A DNA stretch of 64,000 nucleotides, from NCBI RefSeq assembly GCF_001565895.1, contig NZ_LSNE01000001.1, positions 118,856-182,855 of the forward strand. The letters run 5' to 3'. The notes below the pieces were generated by a model. That model searched no databases. It saw only the letters and a program-made list of their open reading frames with translations, and was not told where the DNA came from. The position numbers were made by a program, and so were the translations under genes. This DNA is from Paraglaciecola hydrolytica. GTDB lineage: Bacteria; Pseudomonadota; Gammaproteobacteria; Enterobacterales; Alteromonadaceae. Within the stretch, counting starts at the first letter, position 1. The number at the start of each line of letters is the position of its first letter. Shown piece after piece: positions 26,325 through 35,740 of the stretch.

Positions 26325-27617
26325 ATGAGCTCAATATTAGTGTTTCGGGACGTTCTGCTATTTATGCCTGCCTCTTTCTTTTTTGGTGTTTATTCTCGCC
26401 TTGCCACTTTATTGTTGGCAACAGTATCACTGACCAGTTTTGCCCAGCTGCAAACTGAGGAAAATCAAGCGCCAGTGGTCACGTTTGAGCAATGTGTGGC
26501 AGACTTACAACAACAAGCTCTTAGTGCGGGTGTATCCCCCAATACAGTTAATACAGTATTAGGTAATGCCAAATACTTAGCCAAAATTCTGGAATACGAT
26601 CGTAATCAACCTGAATTTGTACAAACCTTTTCTGGATACTTTGGCGCGCGAGTTACACCATGGCGAATTAATAAAGGCCGCGAGATGCTGGCCAAACATA
26701 AAGATTTTCTGAGCAAACTAAGCAAACAATATGGTGTGCCAGGTCATTATCTTGTAGCGTTTTGGGGACTCGAAACTAACTTTGGTGGTATCAAAGGCAA
26801 AATGCCCATTGTCGATTCGTTGGCTACCTTAGCCTGTGATCCGCGGCGTAGCACATTTTTCAGTGCGGAGTTGATCCAAGCCCTGCGTTTAATCGAGCGG
26901 GAGAATTTGACCGTCAGCGACATGGTGGGTTCTTGGGCTGGCGCTATGGGCCATACTCAGTTTATGCCTACGGCTTATTTAACTTATGCCAAAGACGGTG
27001 ACGGTGATGGTAAGGTTGATTTGTGGAACAGCGAGCAAGATGCACTAGAATCAGCAGCAAATTTTTTACAACATTTAGGTTGGCAAGCCGGTTATCGCTG
27101 GGGCAGAGAAGTGGTTTTACCGACTAACTTTGACTACCAGTTAGCCGGCAAATCTCAAGCTAAAACCTTGTCGTTTTGGGCCAAACAAGGTCTCAGCACA
27201 GTAGATGCAAAAGCGCTGGAAAACAGTGACTTATTGGCTTCACTCTTAGTACCAGCAGGGCATACCGGTTCAGCTTTTTTAGTTTACAGCAATTTCGACA
27301 CCATCTTAAGGTGGAACAACTCTGAATATTACGGCATTGCTGTTGGTCATTTGGCTGACCGCATTGTAGGCAAAGCACCCCTATCAAAACCCCTGCCCGA
27401 ACTGCCAAAATATACCTTGGCAGAGATGCAGATATTCCAAGAAAAGCTTAACGTTTTGGGTTACGACGTAGGAGAAGCCGATGGGATTCTGGGTCCAGCA
27501 ACTCGCAAAGGTGTGAGAGCCTTTCAGGCTAAACAAGGTTTAATTGCTGATGGTTATCCCTCTCGTGAAACCTTTGATGTTGCGATAAATCTTGAGTCAC
27601 CAGTGATTGCTCAGTGA
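26325..27617 (+). CDS. Lytic murein transglycosylase, MltB-like, with peptidoglycan-binding domain
   Basis: 430 residues: hydrophobic N-terminus, SLT_2 catalytic domain (about 50-345) with the catalytic glutamate in FWGLETNFGG (Glu150), and a C-terminal PG_binding_1 domain (about 365-425; LNVLGYDVGEADGILGP). It cleaves peptidoglycan strands in the periplasm to give 1,6-anhydromuropeptides. The N-terminus is long; an internal ATG at 26364 would give a tighter signal peptide. It follows the PAP2 gene in the same direction. Confidence 0.9.
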   Translation: MSSILVFRDVLLFMPASFFFGVYSRLATLLLATVSLTSFAQLQTEENQAPVVTFEQCVADLQQQALSAGVSPNTVNTVLGNAKYLAKILEYDRNQPEFVQTFSGYFGARVTPWRINKGREMLAKHKDFLSKLSKQYGVPGHYLVAFWGLETNFGGIKGKMPIVDSLATLACDPRRSTFFSAELIQALRLIERENLTVSDMVGSWAGAMGHTQFMPTAYLTYAKDGDGDGKVDLWNSEQDALESAANFLQHLGWQAGYRWGREVVLPTNFDYQLAGKSQAKTLSFWAKQGLSTVDAKALENSDLLASLLVPAGHTGSAFLVYSNFDTILRWNNSEYYGIAVGHLADRIVGKAPLSKPLPELPKYTLAEMQIFQEKLNVLGYDVGEADGILGPATRKGVRAFQAKQGLIADGYPSRETFDVAINLESPVIAQ

Positions 27618-27783
27618 ATTTTTGTATTAGTTAGGGAACCTTTAGTTCCTTAACTAGCTTAATGGGGATGTCGCTGAATATGCTGGTTTGGGGAAAAATA
27701 TTGTCAGTATCAAAAAAACGTAATGTCATCTAAAATGAGTTACTTGTGGAATTTGGTATCGAGTATTTGCCTTGCCCATCTCT

Positions 27784-28635
27784 ATGTTTTTTATAAGAAT
27801 TATTGCTTTTTTTCTATTTTTATTCAGTGTTGGCGTTTTTTGCCAAACAGCAGAAAACGTCATGCATGCTCGTATTGCTTATGTAGCCACAGATGACCCT
27901 CGAGATCCTGCCTTTTATTATCAAAGTGTACTAAAACTAGCCCTTGAAAAAACCAAGTCTACCTACGGTGATTACCAAATAAGTTTTATCGATAAGATCG
28001 TCACTGCTGATCGAACTCGGCAGATGGTAAGTAGCGGCCAGTTTGCCAATCTCATTTGGGCATCGGTTACGCCTGAACGTAAAAAGACAATGCGGGTAAT
28101 CCCTGTTAATTTACTCCGTGATTTTAATAATCATCGCCTGTTATTGGTGTTGAACCACAACAAAGACAAATTTAAAGATATTACCAGTCTAGACGGTTTG
28201 AAACAGTTTAAAGCAGGCAATGGCTTAAATTGGACGGACACCAAGATTTTTCAGGCTAACGGCATAATGGTAACCACTTCAGTTCAGTATGATTATTTGA
28301 TCGAAATGCTCAGAGCAGAGCGATTTGACTATATTTCTCGGGGCGTGCACGAAATTGACATTGATATAAAAATGTTTGATAGGGGAGATCTTGCAATTGC
28401 TGAAGGTATCGTACTGCAATACCAACAACCAGTAATGTATAGTTTTTTTGTGACACCTACCGAGACCTTATTAGCAGAACGACTAGAATCCGGATTAAAA
28501 ATGATTGAAGAGGATGGCAGTTTTCAGAAGGCTTATGAGAGCATTGCATCATACAAAGCGGGGATCGACGAACTGAATAAAGTCCGACATATCATTGAGC
28601 TAGATAATAGTTTTGTGTTGCAAGCTGCAGAATGA
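27784..28635 (+). CDS. Periplasmic binding-like protein of unknown ligand
   Basis: About 283 residues with a strong signal peptide (ends near VFCQ) and a type 2 periplasmic-binding fold: early ARIAYVATDDPRD strand, GNGLNWTDTKIFQANG in the hinge, and a C-terminal helix resembling family 3 binding proteins. No transport genes lie beside it. The longer frame begins at TTG 27772; the ATG at 27784 gives the signal peptide directly. Confidence 0.75.
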   Translation: MFFIRIIAFFLFLFSVGVFCQTAENVMHARIAYVATDDPRDPAFYYQSVLKLALEKTKSTYGDYQISFIDKIVTADRTRQMVSSGQFANLIWASVTPERKKTMRVIPVNLLRDFNNHRLLLVLNHNKDKFKDITSLDGLKQFKAGNGLNWTDTKIFQANGIMVTTSVQYDYLIEMLRAERFDYISRGVHEIDIDIKMFDRGDLAIAEGIVLQYQQPVMYSFFVTPTETLLAERLESGLKMIEEDGSFQKAYESIASYKAGIDELNKVRHIIELDNSFVLQAAE

Positions 28636-28787
28636 AATGTCCGTTTTAAGCATTTCGAGTATAAATAGTTAATCAAAATTCAGCTGGTTGTCGTTTCCTG
28701 AGCTGTGCGTTTTATCGATAAAAATTATGGATGATTTATTCGAAACAGTTCGACCTGACGTTAGTCTCTAAAATAAGAGGAACCGAA

Positions 28788-29354
28788 GTGTTTAAATGGA
28801 CATACTTTCTGCTGGTGCTGTGCAACGGCATAATGGCTAGCGGATTTACTTAAGCAAAGACCGAGCATAGTGGAACAGAGCTCGATACTTTACCTTCAAC
28901 GATCATAGCGACAATCAATCTTGCCCTTAAATGTAAAGCCATTCCCCACAGCACTGAGCAAATCTGTGTTGCTGCAACACCAGCCGGATTTAATGCAGTA
29001 GATGATGTGGTGTTTTATCGTCGCACTGCAGACCAGTACTTAAGTTTACTCAGAGTCGAATTTGGTGATGTGGCTGTGATCTGGTTACATGGTTTTTCAA
29101 CTGGCGGCAAATATACTGTTGTTGGCCATGCAGAAGAAGGCCACCCTAGCTTTGTTATTTATACTACCGTAGAGTTTGTAAGTACTAATAAGGAACTCAA
29201 GCCGGTGGCTGTTATTTCTGACTATTTTATTGCCAGTTTAGTGCGCCTAGATGACAGTGGTATCGCTGAGGTGACATATTTAAATAACACCGGCTGTGAA
29301 GAGCCAGATACTGCAGATTGCATAGGGCAAATCAATATCTTTGCGCAACACTAG
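28788..29354 (+). pseudogene. Secreted protein gene interrupted by an in-frame stop after the signal peptide
   Basis: AGAGGAA lies ahead of a GTG at 28788. The frame encodes a 21-residue signal peptide (hydrophobic core FLLVLC), then a TAA at 28851-28853. The same frame continues without another stop through 29354. The continuation has cysteines and a soluble beta-rich sequence of no known family. A later ATG at 29007 would give only a 115-residue fragment without export signal. A single C-to-T change from CAA would produce this stop, so the gene looks recently inactivated. Confidence 0.65.
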
Positions 29355-29366
29355 CCTTGTGAGTTT

Positions 29367-29390
29367 TATCCCCCGTTCTATCCCCCGTTC
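29367..29390. repeat. Two tandem copies of a 12-bp unit
   Basis: TATCCCCCGTTC occurs twice in a row between the broken gene and the convergent kinase gene. Probably a slippage product with no evident function. Confidence 0.6.
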
Positions 29391-29401
29391 TATCTCGCTA
29401 A

Positions 29402-31132
29402 CTATCTCGCCAACAATACTATCACCGCCACGATTAATATCGCGCTAATACTTTGCCAAAAAGCCACTGGATTACGTTCCAGTAAAGGCACTCGGGTTTT
29501 TGCCAAAAAGGCTTTGTTCGGATGGCGTAATTCATAAACAAATTCTGACAGCTCGTTATGGCGTTTATAGGGATTGGGCTGTAGGGCTTTTTTCAGGGTA
29601 TCGTCAAACCAAGCCGGAATGTCTTTATCGTCATGTAATACGCTGTGATAAATTAGTTTGTTTTGTGTATTTTTGCTGCGCGCTTTGGCCACCTCTGCAC
29701 CATAGGGCAAACGCCCACTGAGCATTTGATAAGTGATCACCGCCAGTGAAAACAAGTCAGAGCGCGGCGTACCTGCCTCACCTAAAAAATACTCCGGCGC
29801 ACTATATTGGGCAGTTCCTAATAGATGTTGAGTTTCGAATGGGCTGGCAATTTCTTCAAGCCCTGCAACCCGAGTCGAACCAAAGTCGATAATCTTCACC
29901 ACCCCTGATTTATCAATCATAATGTTGGCGGGGCGTAAATCTTGATGCAGCATTTCGAGGCGGTGAAAAGCACCTAAGCCAATGGCAATTTGTTCCACAA
30001 TTTTACGCACGGTTTCTACGTCGGGATTAGGATTATCAATCATCCACTGGCTTAGTGTTTGGCCATCAATGTATTCAAAGGCGGTGTACAAAAAGTGCCG
30101 TTGGCGTGTGAGCTCATAGGGTTTAAGTACGTGTACATTGTTGATGCGTTTTGCTACCCATTCTTCTTGTAAAAAGCGTTCCAAATAAGCTGCATCATCT
30201 CGCAAGTCGATAGAAGGGGTTTTGATAATGAGTGGGCGACTATCACTGCCTTGAATTTCATCCTTCGCGAGATAAACATGGCTGCGGCTGCTGGCATGAA
30301 TATCTTTAAGAATATGATAACCATCAAACTGCTGCCTTACTTCAAGCATGGGGGCAAAGGGTAATTCGGTCAGTTGTTGGAGTTTTTCTTTTACATCCAA
30401 AATTGGCAAGCTATCCACTTTGAGAATTTGTAAACTCAGATTATCGTCGCTGCCATTGTCCAAGGCTAAATCTGCGATAATTTTGGCGGCAAGATTGAGA
30501 TCTTGTTGGTGGATGTCGATAAGTTCAACGAGCTTGTTTGTATTAACAAACTCGTAAATACCATCGGTCATTAAAATTAGCACATCATTAAGCTTTAGTT
30601 CGATGCTGTCGTAGTCGATTTCAAGCTGATTAAAGATGCCCATAGCACGACTTAAATAACTTTTGTCTGCTGATTCCACATGGCGGTGATCTTGCGTGAG
30701 TTGGCGTAAAGCCCCCTCACGTAGTACATATATTCTGCTATCACCCAAATGAAACCAATGGGCATGAGTTGATTTGATGACGACTGCACTGAGGGTACAC
30801 ACATAACCTTTATCACGCTCAAAACGAAAGTCACTTTTTTGGGTTTGTGAAAACAGCCACGAGTTAAGGGCATTAATGACTTGCAGAGCGGATTTTTTAA
30901 CCGACCAGGTTTCAGAGGTGCGGTAATAATCATCGAGAAAACCTTGCACCGCGGCCTTGCTGGCAATGTCACTCACCTCACTGCTACTGATCCCGTCGGC
31001 AATGGCAAAGGCGATACCTTTTGAACTGAGTAAGGGTTCTTGTGGCACAGTTAGACCAAGATAATCCTGATTGAGGGCTTTGCGACCTTTATCAGAATAT
31101 TGGCCTACAGAGACAGTGAGTTGCGCTGCCAT
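29402..31132 (-). CDS. Bifunctional PP2C phosphatase / Ser-Thr kinase, membrane-anchored
   Basis: 576 residues. The N-terminal PP2C phosphatase domain (about 1-240) shows ADGISS, HLGDSRIY, LMTDGIYEF and DDNLS. The protein kinase domain (about 270-535) shows the ATP-site lysine in LIIKTPS, catalytic HQDLRPANIM and DFGSTR. A single helix ends the protein (about 553-574), leaving both enzymes in the cytoplasm. Such a protein can both add and remove phosphate on the same targets. It is the last gene of the FNT-cyanase operon, eight bases after cynS, so its target may be the transporter, cyanase or a nitrogen regulator; that is inference. Confidence 0.92.
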   Translation of the reverse strand: MAAQLTVSVGQYSDKGRKALNQDYLGLTVPQEPLLSSKGIAFAIADGISSSEVSDIASKAAVQGFLDDYYRTSETWSVKKSALQVINALNSWLFSQTQKSDFRFERDKGYVCTLSAVVIKSTHAHWFHLGDSRIYVLREGALRQLTQDHRHVESADKSYLSRAMGIFNQLEIDYDSIELKLNDVLILMTDGIYEFVNTNKLVELIDIHQQDLNLAAKIIADLALDNGSDDNLSLQILKVDSLPILDVKEKLQQLTELPFAPMLEVRQQFDGYHILKDIHASSRSHVYLAKDEIQGSDSRPLIIKTPSIDLRDDAAYLERFLQEEWVAKRINNVHVLKPYELTRQRHFLYTAFEYIDGQTLSQWMIDNPNPDVETVRKIVEQIAIGLGAFHRLEMLHQDLRPANIMIDKSGVVKIIDFGSTRVAGLEEIASPFETQHLLGTAQYSAPEYFLGEAGTPRSDLFSLAVITYQMLSGRLPYGAEVAKARSKNTQNKLIYHSVLHDDKDIPAWFDDTLKKALQPNPYKRHNELSEFVYELRHPNKAFLAKTRVPLLERNPVAFWQSISAILIVAVIVLLAR

Positions 31133-31140
31133 AGCTGGAG

Positions 31141-31596
31141 CTAATAACTTTTGTAAGGTAAAAACTTACCTGACATAGTTATTTTTACTCGGTCACCCTT
31201 GGCATCGGCTTGACGTTTTAAGTCCATGTCAAAATCGATGGCACTCATAATGCCGTCACCAAATTCTTCATGGATCAGCGCTTTAAAAGTCGAACCATAA
31301 ACCGAGATTAACTCGTAAAAACGATAGATAAGTGGATCAGTCGGCACAGTGGTCGGCAACGAGCCTTTATAGGGTACAACTTGTAACTGAAAGATGGCTT
31401 CTTCAGGTAAGTCGAGCATTTTACCTAGGATAGTAGCTTGCTCACTGTTTAAGGTCATTTGACCGAGCAGGGCAGCCGTTGTCCATTCTTTACTCAGGCC
31501 AATGGCTTGGGCTAATTCCCCCCATGTTAGCTTAAGACGTAATTTTTGTAATACCACTAATTCGGTGACGTCGTTTCTCGACATAGGTGTAGTCAT
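31141..31596 (-). CDS. cynS: Cyanate hydratase (cyanase)
   Basis: 151 residues, the normal length. N-terminal helical HTH-like domain, then the catalytic C-terminal part with Arg92, Glu95 and Ser118, which match E. coli Arg96, Glu99 and Ser122 by a constant offset of four. It converts cyanate and bicarbonate to ammonia and carbon dioxide as a decamer, detoxifying cyanate and supplying nitrogen. AAAGGAT precedes the start. It lies between the FNT channel and the PP2C-kinase genes. Confidence 0.96.
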   Translation of the reverse strand: MTTPMSRNDVTELVVLQKLRLKLTWGELAQAIGLSKEWTTAALLGQMTLNSEQATILGKMLDLPEEAIFQLQVVPYKGSLPTTVPTDPLIYRFYELISVYGSTFKALIHEEFGDGIMSAIDFDMDLKRQADAKGDRVKITMSGKFLPYKSY

Positions 31597-31610
31597 ATTT
31601 TTATCCTTTA

Positions 31611-31639
31611 AAAATTAGCCTCTTTTAAAAAGAGGCTAA
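31611..31639 (-). terminator. Terminator-like hairpin between the FNT and cynS genes
   Basis: Eleven-bp stem (TTAGCCTCTTT / AAAGAGGCTAA) with a short loop and four or five T following on the minus strand, inside the operon and just before the cynS ribosome-binding site. It probably lowers cynS-kinase expression relative to the channel, or protects the upstream mRNA end. Confidence 0.7.
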
Positions 31640-31650
31640 GGAATTGAAAA

Positions 31651-32466
31651 TTAAGCGTTTACTGCACGTTTGGCGCCCGTTCTTACATGGGTGCTGTACA
31701 GTGTTAAACCGGTAAAGGCTAAACCACCTACTAAGTTGCCTAAGGCAGTGGGGATCTCATTCCAGATAAAATAATCCATGATAGAAAACTCACCACCGAG
31801 GATTAAACCAAAGGGGAATAAAAACATATTCACTACTGAATGTTCAAAGCCCATAAAAAAGAATAAAAAGATCGGCATCCACATGGCGATAACTTTGCCG
31901 CTGACACTAGTCGAAATCATCGCGCCGACCACACCTAAAGACACCATCCAGTTACACAACATGCCGCGAATAAAAATCGTAAACCAACCTGCTGTACCAT
32001 ATTCGGCATAACCCAAAGTACGTGACTCGCCAATGCTGGCTACTTTGGCACCAATGGCACCAGGGTCGGTATTAAAACCATAGGTAAAGATAAAGGCCAT
32101 TAAAAATGCAACCGTTAGTGCACCGGCAAAGTTACCTAAAAATACTAGGCCCCAGTTACGCAGTACGCCATTGACCGTGACTCCTGGACGTTTATCTATT
32201 AAAGCTAAAGGGCAGAGTACAAATACCCCAGTTAATAAATCAAATCCCATTAAATACAGCATGCAAAAACCAACGGGAAACAAAATCGCCCCGAGTAAAA
32301 ACACCCCAGTTTGAACCGCAATAGTGATAGCGAATACTGCCGCTAATGCCAAGATCGCACCCGCCATAAAGGCTCTTATTAAGGTGTCTTTGGTCGCCAT
32401 AAATATTTTTGCTTCGCCAGCGTCCACCATCTTGGTGACAAACTCTGAAGGGACTAAGTAGGACAT
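31651..32466 (-). CDS. Formate/nitrite transporter (FNT) family channel
   Basis: 271 residues with six hydrophobic helices in the FNT pattern, including GFEHSVVNMF in the second half and a matching loop in the first half. FNT proteins are pentameric channels for formate, nitrite or related small anions. Leading a cyanase operon under an apparent nitrogen promoter, it may carry nitrite or cyanate. AGAGG precedes the ATG by eight bases. First gene of the operon. Confidence 0.9.
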   Translation of the reverse strand: MSYLVPSEFVTKMVDAGEAKIFMATKDTLIRAFMAGAILALAAVFAITIAVQTGVFLLGAILFPVGFCMLYLMGFDLLTGVFVLCPLALIDKRPGVTVNGVLRNWGLVFLGNFAGALTVAFLMAFIFTYGFNTDPGAIGAKVASIGESRTLGYAEYGTAGWFTIFIRGMLCNWMVSLGVVGAMISTSVSGKVIAMWMPIFLFFFMGFEHSVVNMFLFPFGLILGGEFSIMDYFIWNEIPTALGNLVGGLAFTGLTLYSTHVRTGAKRAVNA

Positions 32467-32595
32467 GGTTATACCTCTTCGTTTAGTTATTTAAGTGTTT
32501 AATGCTCATTGCACCCAGAAGAATGCCCTTAGTTGCTAACCTAAAGCGGCGACCCTGATTTTTGTCTTGCAAGTGCGCCAGTAAAAATCAGAGCC

Positions 32596-32652
32596 AAAAA
32601 AAACGGCGCCCTGCACCGCATCTGAATAGTCAGATGGGTGAAGGACGCCGTT
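32596..32652 (-). promoter_or_regulatory. Leader terminator hairpin (attenuator) of the FNT-cynS-kinase operon
   Basis: On the minus strand a long imperfect stem (outer AACGGCG / CGCCGTT, apical ATCTGA-CTAT-TCAGAT) is followed by eight T. It lies between the sigma-54 promoter and the FNT start, so it would stop transcription unless relieved. The arrangement recalls nas leaders controlled by NasR/NasT ANTAR proteins. A smaller hairpin (TTGACT / AGTCAA) lies just upstream near 32690. The exact ANTAR loop consensus is not clear. Confidence 0.7.
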
Positions 32653-32710
32653 ATCCAATTCGCTTAATGTGTTGTTAAAGTCGCCTTTGACTCTATAGCA
32701 AAGTCAATGA

Positions 32711-32726
32711 AGCAGATAATGTGCCA
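32711..32726 (-). promoter_or_regulatory. Sigma-54 promoter of the FNT-cynS-kinase operon
   Basis: On the minus strand: TGGCAC, six bases, then TGCT, with the invariant GG and GC at the exact sigma-54 spacing (only one mismatch to TGGCAC-N5-TTGCW). Transcription would start near 32700, giving a leader of about 230 bases. Sigma-54 fits a nitrogen-supply operon. Confidence 0.75.
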
Positions 32727-32786
32727 GACTAAAATTACAGGTTTTTCAAGGCCTAGGAGCCTAGATGTGTAACTAAGCTAGGAGCG

Positions 32787-32807
32787 CCTGCACTTGCTTA
32801 GTGCAGG
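32787..32807. promoter_or_regulatory. NtrC-type palindrome upstream of the sigma-54 promoter
   Basis: Perfect palindrome CCTGCACT-N5-AGTGCAGG containing the NtrC core TGCAC-N7-GTGCA. Its centre is about 97 bp upstream of the predicted transcription start, a normal enhancer distance. It could be a hairpin after the VOC gene, but it has no T-run on either side. Confidence 0.75.
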
Positions 32808-32886
32808 TTTGGGCTATTAATGAACAACAATATTTGGGCAAGGAATTGGTCGTCAAGATACTGGTTAATGTCTACGGATTTGATAC

Positions 32887-33258
32887 TTAACCAAAATGAC
32901 AAAAACAGAGTTTATTACCATCTAAATCACGTACATAGGCACCATAAAACATATCAGGAATACGCTGGCCTGGTGCGCCTTCGCAGGTAGCACCTAATGC
33001 AATAGCTTTAGCATACATTTCATCTACTTTGCTTTTATCACGTTGCCCTAAAGACACCATGACGCCATTGCCCGGTGTGGCATCTTTTTTATTAAAGGGA
33101 ATACAAAGTCCTAACATAGGTTCGCTTTTGCTTTTGCCAAACAGCACGAGTCTGTCCATTTTGATTAAGGGTGTGGCAGATAATTCTTGTAGTAGCTCAG
33201 TATAAAAGGCGACAGCTTTTGCAAGATTGTTGGTGCCTAACGTTATGTAAGAGAGCAT
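32887..33258 (-). CDS. VOC-family (glyoxalase/bleomycin-resistance fold) protein
   Basis: 123 residues, two beta-alpha-beta-beta-beta modules: FYTELLQELSATP, then GAYVRDLDGNKLCFCH at the end. VOC proteins are metal-dependent lyases, isomerases or dioxygenases, or bind drugs; substrate unknown. It lies upstream of the FNT operon in the same direction but is separated by that operon's own promoter region. Confidence 0.85.
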   Translation of the reverse strand: MLSYITLGTNNLAKAVAFYTELLQELSATPLIKMDRLVLFGKSKSEPMLGLCIPFNKKDATPGNGVMVSLGQRDKSKVDEMYAKAIALGATCEGAPGQRIPDMFYGAYVRDLDGNKLCFCHFG

Positions 33259-33394
33259 GGCGATTCCTTAGTGTAAACATGTTAAAAATTGCCAACTAGT
33301 GTATGTCTGTTTGTGAGTATTTGGATGTTTTAATTGCTGATAATTATTTATAAGTTGCAGTAACAAAACTATGCTTACTGCTGCTGCCTTCTGC

Positions 33395-33400
33395 TATAAT
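33395..33400 (+). promoter_or_regulatory. Possible -10 box of the ygiQ-like gene
   Basis: TATAAT about 40 bases before the start codon, followed by a GC-rich stretch. The -35 region is poor, so this is a weak call. Confidence 0.4.
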
Positions 33401-33439
33401 GCCGCCGATTTTTTAACCAATAGATAGTTTGTTACTTTT

Positions 33440-35737
33440 ATGCCCACACTCCAACCAGCCAGTCGCGTTAAACCTACCGCACGTATGCAAGCCGAACGTG
33501 GCTTGTTTTCGTTCCCCAAATATTGGGCGGAATGTTATGGTCCAGCGCCTTTTTTACCTATGTCACGCAAAGAAATGGACATACTTGGCTGGGATAGCTG
33601 TGACATTATTATCGTCACCGGTGATGCCTATGTGGATCACCCCAGTTTTGGCATGGCGGTCATCGGTCGCACGCTAGAAGCTCAAGGTTTTCGTGTGGGT
33701 ATTATCAGTCAACCTAATTGGCATTCTAAAGACGATTTTATGCAGTTGGGTGAACCCAATCTGTTTTTTGGCGTAACCGCGGGCAATATGGACTCGATGA
33801 TCAACCGTTATACGGCTGATCGTAAATTACGTCATGACGATGCTTATACTCCCCATAACGAAGGTGGCAAACGCCCTGATCGTGCGGTAACGGTTTATAC
33901 CCAACGTTGTAAAGAAGCCTATAAAAAACCGGTAGTGATTGGTGGTATCGAAGCCAGTTTACGCCGTATTGCCCACTACGATTATTGGTCAGATAAAGTA
34001 CGCCGTAGTGTGTTGTTTGACTCAAAAGCCGACATGTTGATGTACGGCAACGCTGAACGCCCATTGCTTGAAATGGCCCATCGTTTTGCCGCCGGTGAAA
34101 CCATAGATCAAATGCAAGATATTCGTGGCACGGCGGTTATCCGTCGTGACCCATTGCCCGGTTGGCAGGGAGTGGACTCCACTCATGTGGACGTGATTGG
34201 CAAAATTGATCCTATTTATAGTCCCTATGAAAACATCGAAGACAAGTGTGCGGTGTCGGCCGAAGCTGAACAACAAGCGAAAGAAGATCTAGCAAAAGCT
34301 AAACCTATAGTTGTGCAGCCTTATAAAGCGGGCACCGAAAGACGTAAGCCTTGGGAAAATACTTACGTATTATTGCCTCCTTACGATGTGGTAAGAGCCG
34401 AAAAAACTCATTACGCCCATACCTCACGTATATTGCATCAAGAAACCAACCCAGGTTGTGCCCGTGCTTTAGCTCAGCGCCATGGTGATCGTATAGTGTG
34501 GATCAATCCTCCGGCCTTTCCTTTAGAAACCGAAGAAATGGATGCGGTGTTTGACTTGCCCTATGCGCGAGTGCCTCACCCAAGTTACGGTAAAGCCAAG
34601 ATCCCCGCCTATGACATGATCAAAACCTCGGTGAATATCATGCGTGGTTGTTTTGGTGGTTGTACTTTTTGCTCTATTACCGAACATGAAGGGCGGGTGA
34701 TCCAAAGCCGTTCGGAAGAGTCGATAATTCGTGAAATCGAACAAATTCGTGACAAAGTACCGGGTTTTACTGGGGTTATCTCTGACTTAGGCGGCCCAAC
34801 GGCCAACATGTACAAGTTACGTTGTAAAAGTCCGAAAGCCGAACAAACCTGTCGCCGTTTATCTTGTGTATGGCCCGATATCTGTGGCCACTTAGATACC
34901 GACCAAACGCCAACTGTGGATTTATATCGTAAAGCTCGCGCGGTTGAAGGGGTCAAAAAAGTCCTTATCGCCTCAGGTGTACGTTATGACTTGGCAGTAG
35001 AAGATCCTAACTATGTACGTGAGTTAGTCACGCATCATGTAGGTGGTTATTTAAAAATTGCCCCAGAGCATACCGAAAAAGCCCCGCTGGATAAAATGAT
35101 GAAACCGGGCATGGGCAGTTACGACAAATTTAAAGAGATGTTCGAAAAATACAGTAAAGAAGCCGGCAAAGAGCAGTATTTGATCCCCTACTTTATCTCG
35201 GCCCATCCGGGTACCGAAGATATCGACATGCTCAATCTGGCTTTGTGGTTAAAAGAACGTAATTTTAAATTGGACCAAGTGCAGAATTTTTACCCTTCGC
35301 CCATGGCCAATGCCACAACCATGTATCACACAGGTAAAAACCCGATCCATAAGGTTAACCATAAAAGTGAAGTGGTAAACGTGCCTAAAGGTGAGATACA
35401 TCGCCGTTTGCATCGTGCCTTTTTACGTTATCACGATCCCGCTAACTGGCCCTTGTTACGTCAAACCTTAAAAGACATGGGCAAGGCCTATTTGATTGGT
35501 AGCGGACCTAAGTGTTTGATCCCAGCCGAAAGCCGCAATGAATTAAAAGGCCGTGAGCAAAAAGACTACGCCAAACGCTCGGTGAACAAAGCCGTAGCCA
35601 AAGGTAAAAATCCTAATGCCGCCAAAGCGCAGCAGGGGCTAACCCGTTTTAGTGACAACCAACCGCACAACAAGGCTGGTGGTACTGATCCAGATAGTCG
35701 GCGGAAGTCGGTGAATAAGGGGCGTAAGAGCCATTAA
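33440..35737 (+). CDS. YgiQ-family radical SAM protein
   Basis: 765 residues, close to the family length. An N-terminal domain of about 330 residues precedes the radical SAM core with the 4Fe-4S motif CFGGCTFC (Cys404, Cys408, Cys411), the long UPF0313 layout and a Lys/Arg-rich tail. The reaction of YgiQ proteins is not established. Single gene; the first extragenic repeat begins just after its stop. Confidence 0.93.
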   Translation: MPTLQPASRVKPTARMQAERGLFSFPKYWAECYGPAPFLPMSRKEMDILGWDSCDIIIVTGDAYVDHPSFGMAVIGRTLEAQGFRVGIISQPNWHSKDDFMQLGEPNLFFGVTAGNMDSMINRYTADRKLRHDDAYTPHNEGGKRPDRAVTVYTQRCKEAYKKPVVIGGIEASLRRIAHYDYWSDKVRRSVLFDSKADMLMYGNAERPLLEMAHRFAAGETIDQMQDIRGTAVIRRDPLPGWQGVDSTHVDVIGKIDPIYSPYENIEDKCAVSAEAEQQAKEDLAKAKPIVVQPYKAGTERRKPWENTYVLLPPYDVVRAEKTHYAHTSRILHQETNPGCARALAQRHGDRIVWINPPAFPLETEEMDAVFDLPYARVPHPSYGKAKIPAYDMIKTSVNIMRGCFGGCTFCSITEHEGRVIQSRSEESIIREIEQIRDKVPGFTGVISDLGGPTANMYKLRCKSPKAEQTCRRLSCVWPDICGHLDTDQTPTVDLYRKARAVEGVKKVLIASGVRYDLAVEDPNYVRELVTHHVGGYLKIAPEHTEKAPLDKMMKPGMGSYDKFKEMFEKYSKEAGKEQYLIPYFISAHPGTEDIDMLNLALWLKERNFKLDQVQNFYPSPMANATTMYHTGKNPIHKVNHKSEVVNVPKGEIHRRLHRAFLRYHDPANWPLLRQTLKDMGKAYLIGSGPKCLIPAESRNELKGREQKDYAKRSVNKAVAKGKNPNAAKAQQGLTRFSDNQPHNKAGGTDPDSRRKSVNKGRKSH

Positions 35738-35740
35738 AGG

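Noticed and set aside
27630..27655. Weak hairpin after the lytic transglycosylase gene
   Set aside because: The stem is imperfect and not followed by T, so I do not call a terminator.
29367..29390. Tandem 12-bp units as a CRISPR or regulatory array
   Set aside because: Only two copies, no spacers, best explained as slippage.
32660..32700. Exact ANTAR (NasR) two-hairpin motif in the FNT leader
   Set aside because: Hairpins are present, but their loops do not show the A1/G4 hexaloop pattern; only the terminator-type hairpin is claimed.
32787..32807. Palindrome as a terminator of the VOC gene
   Set aside because: There is no T-run on either strand, and the core matches NtrC sites at a proper distance from a sigma-54 promoter.
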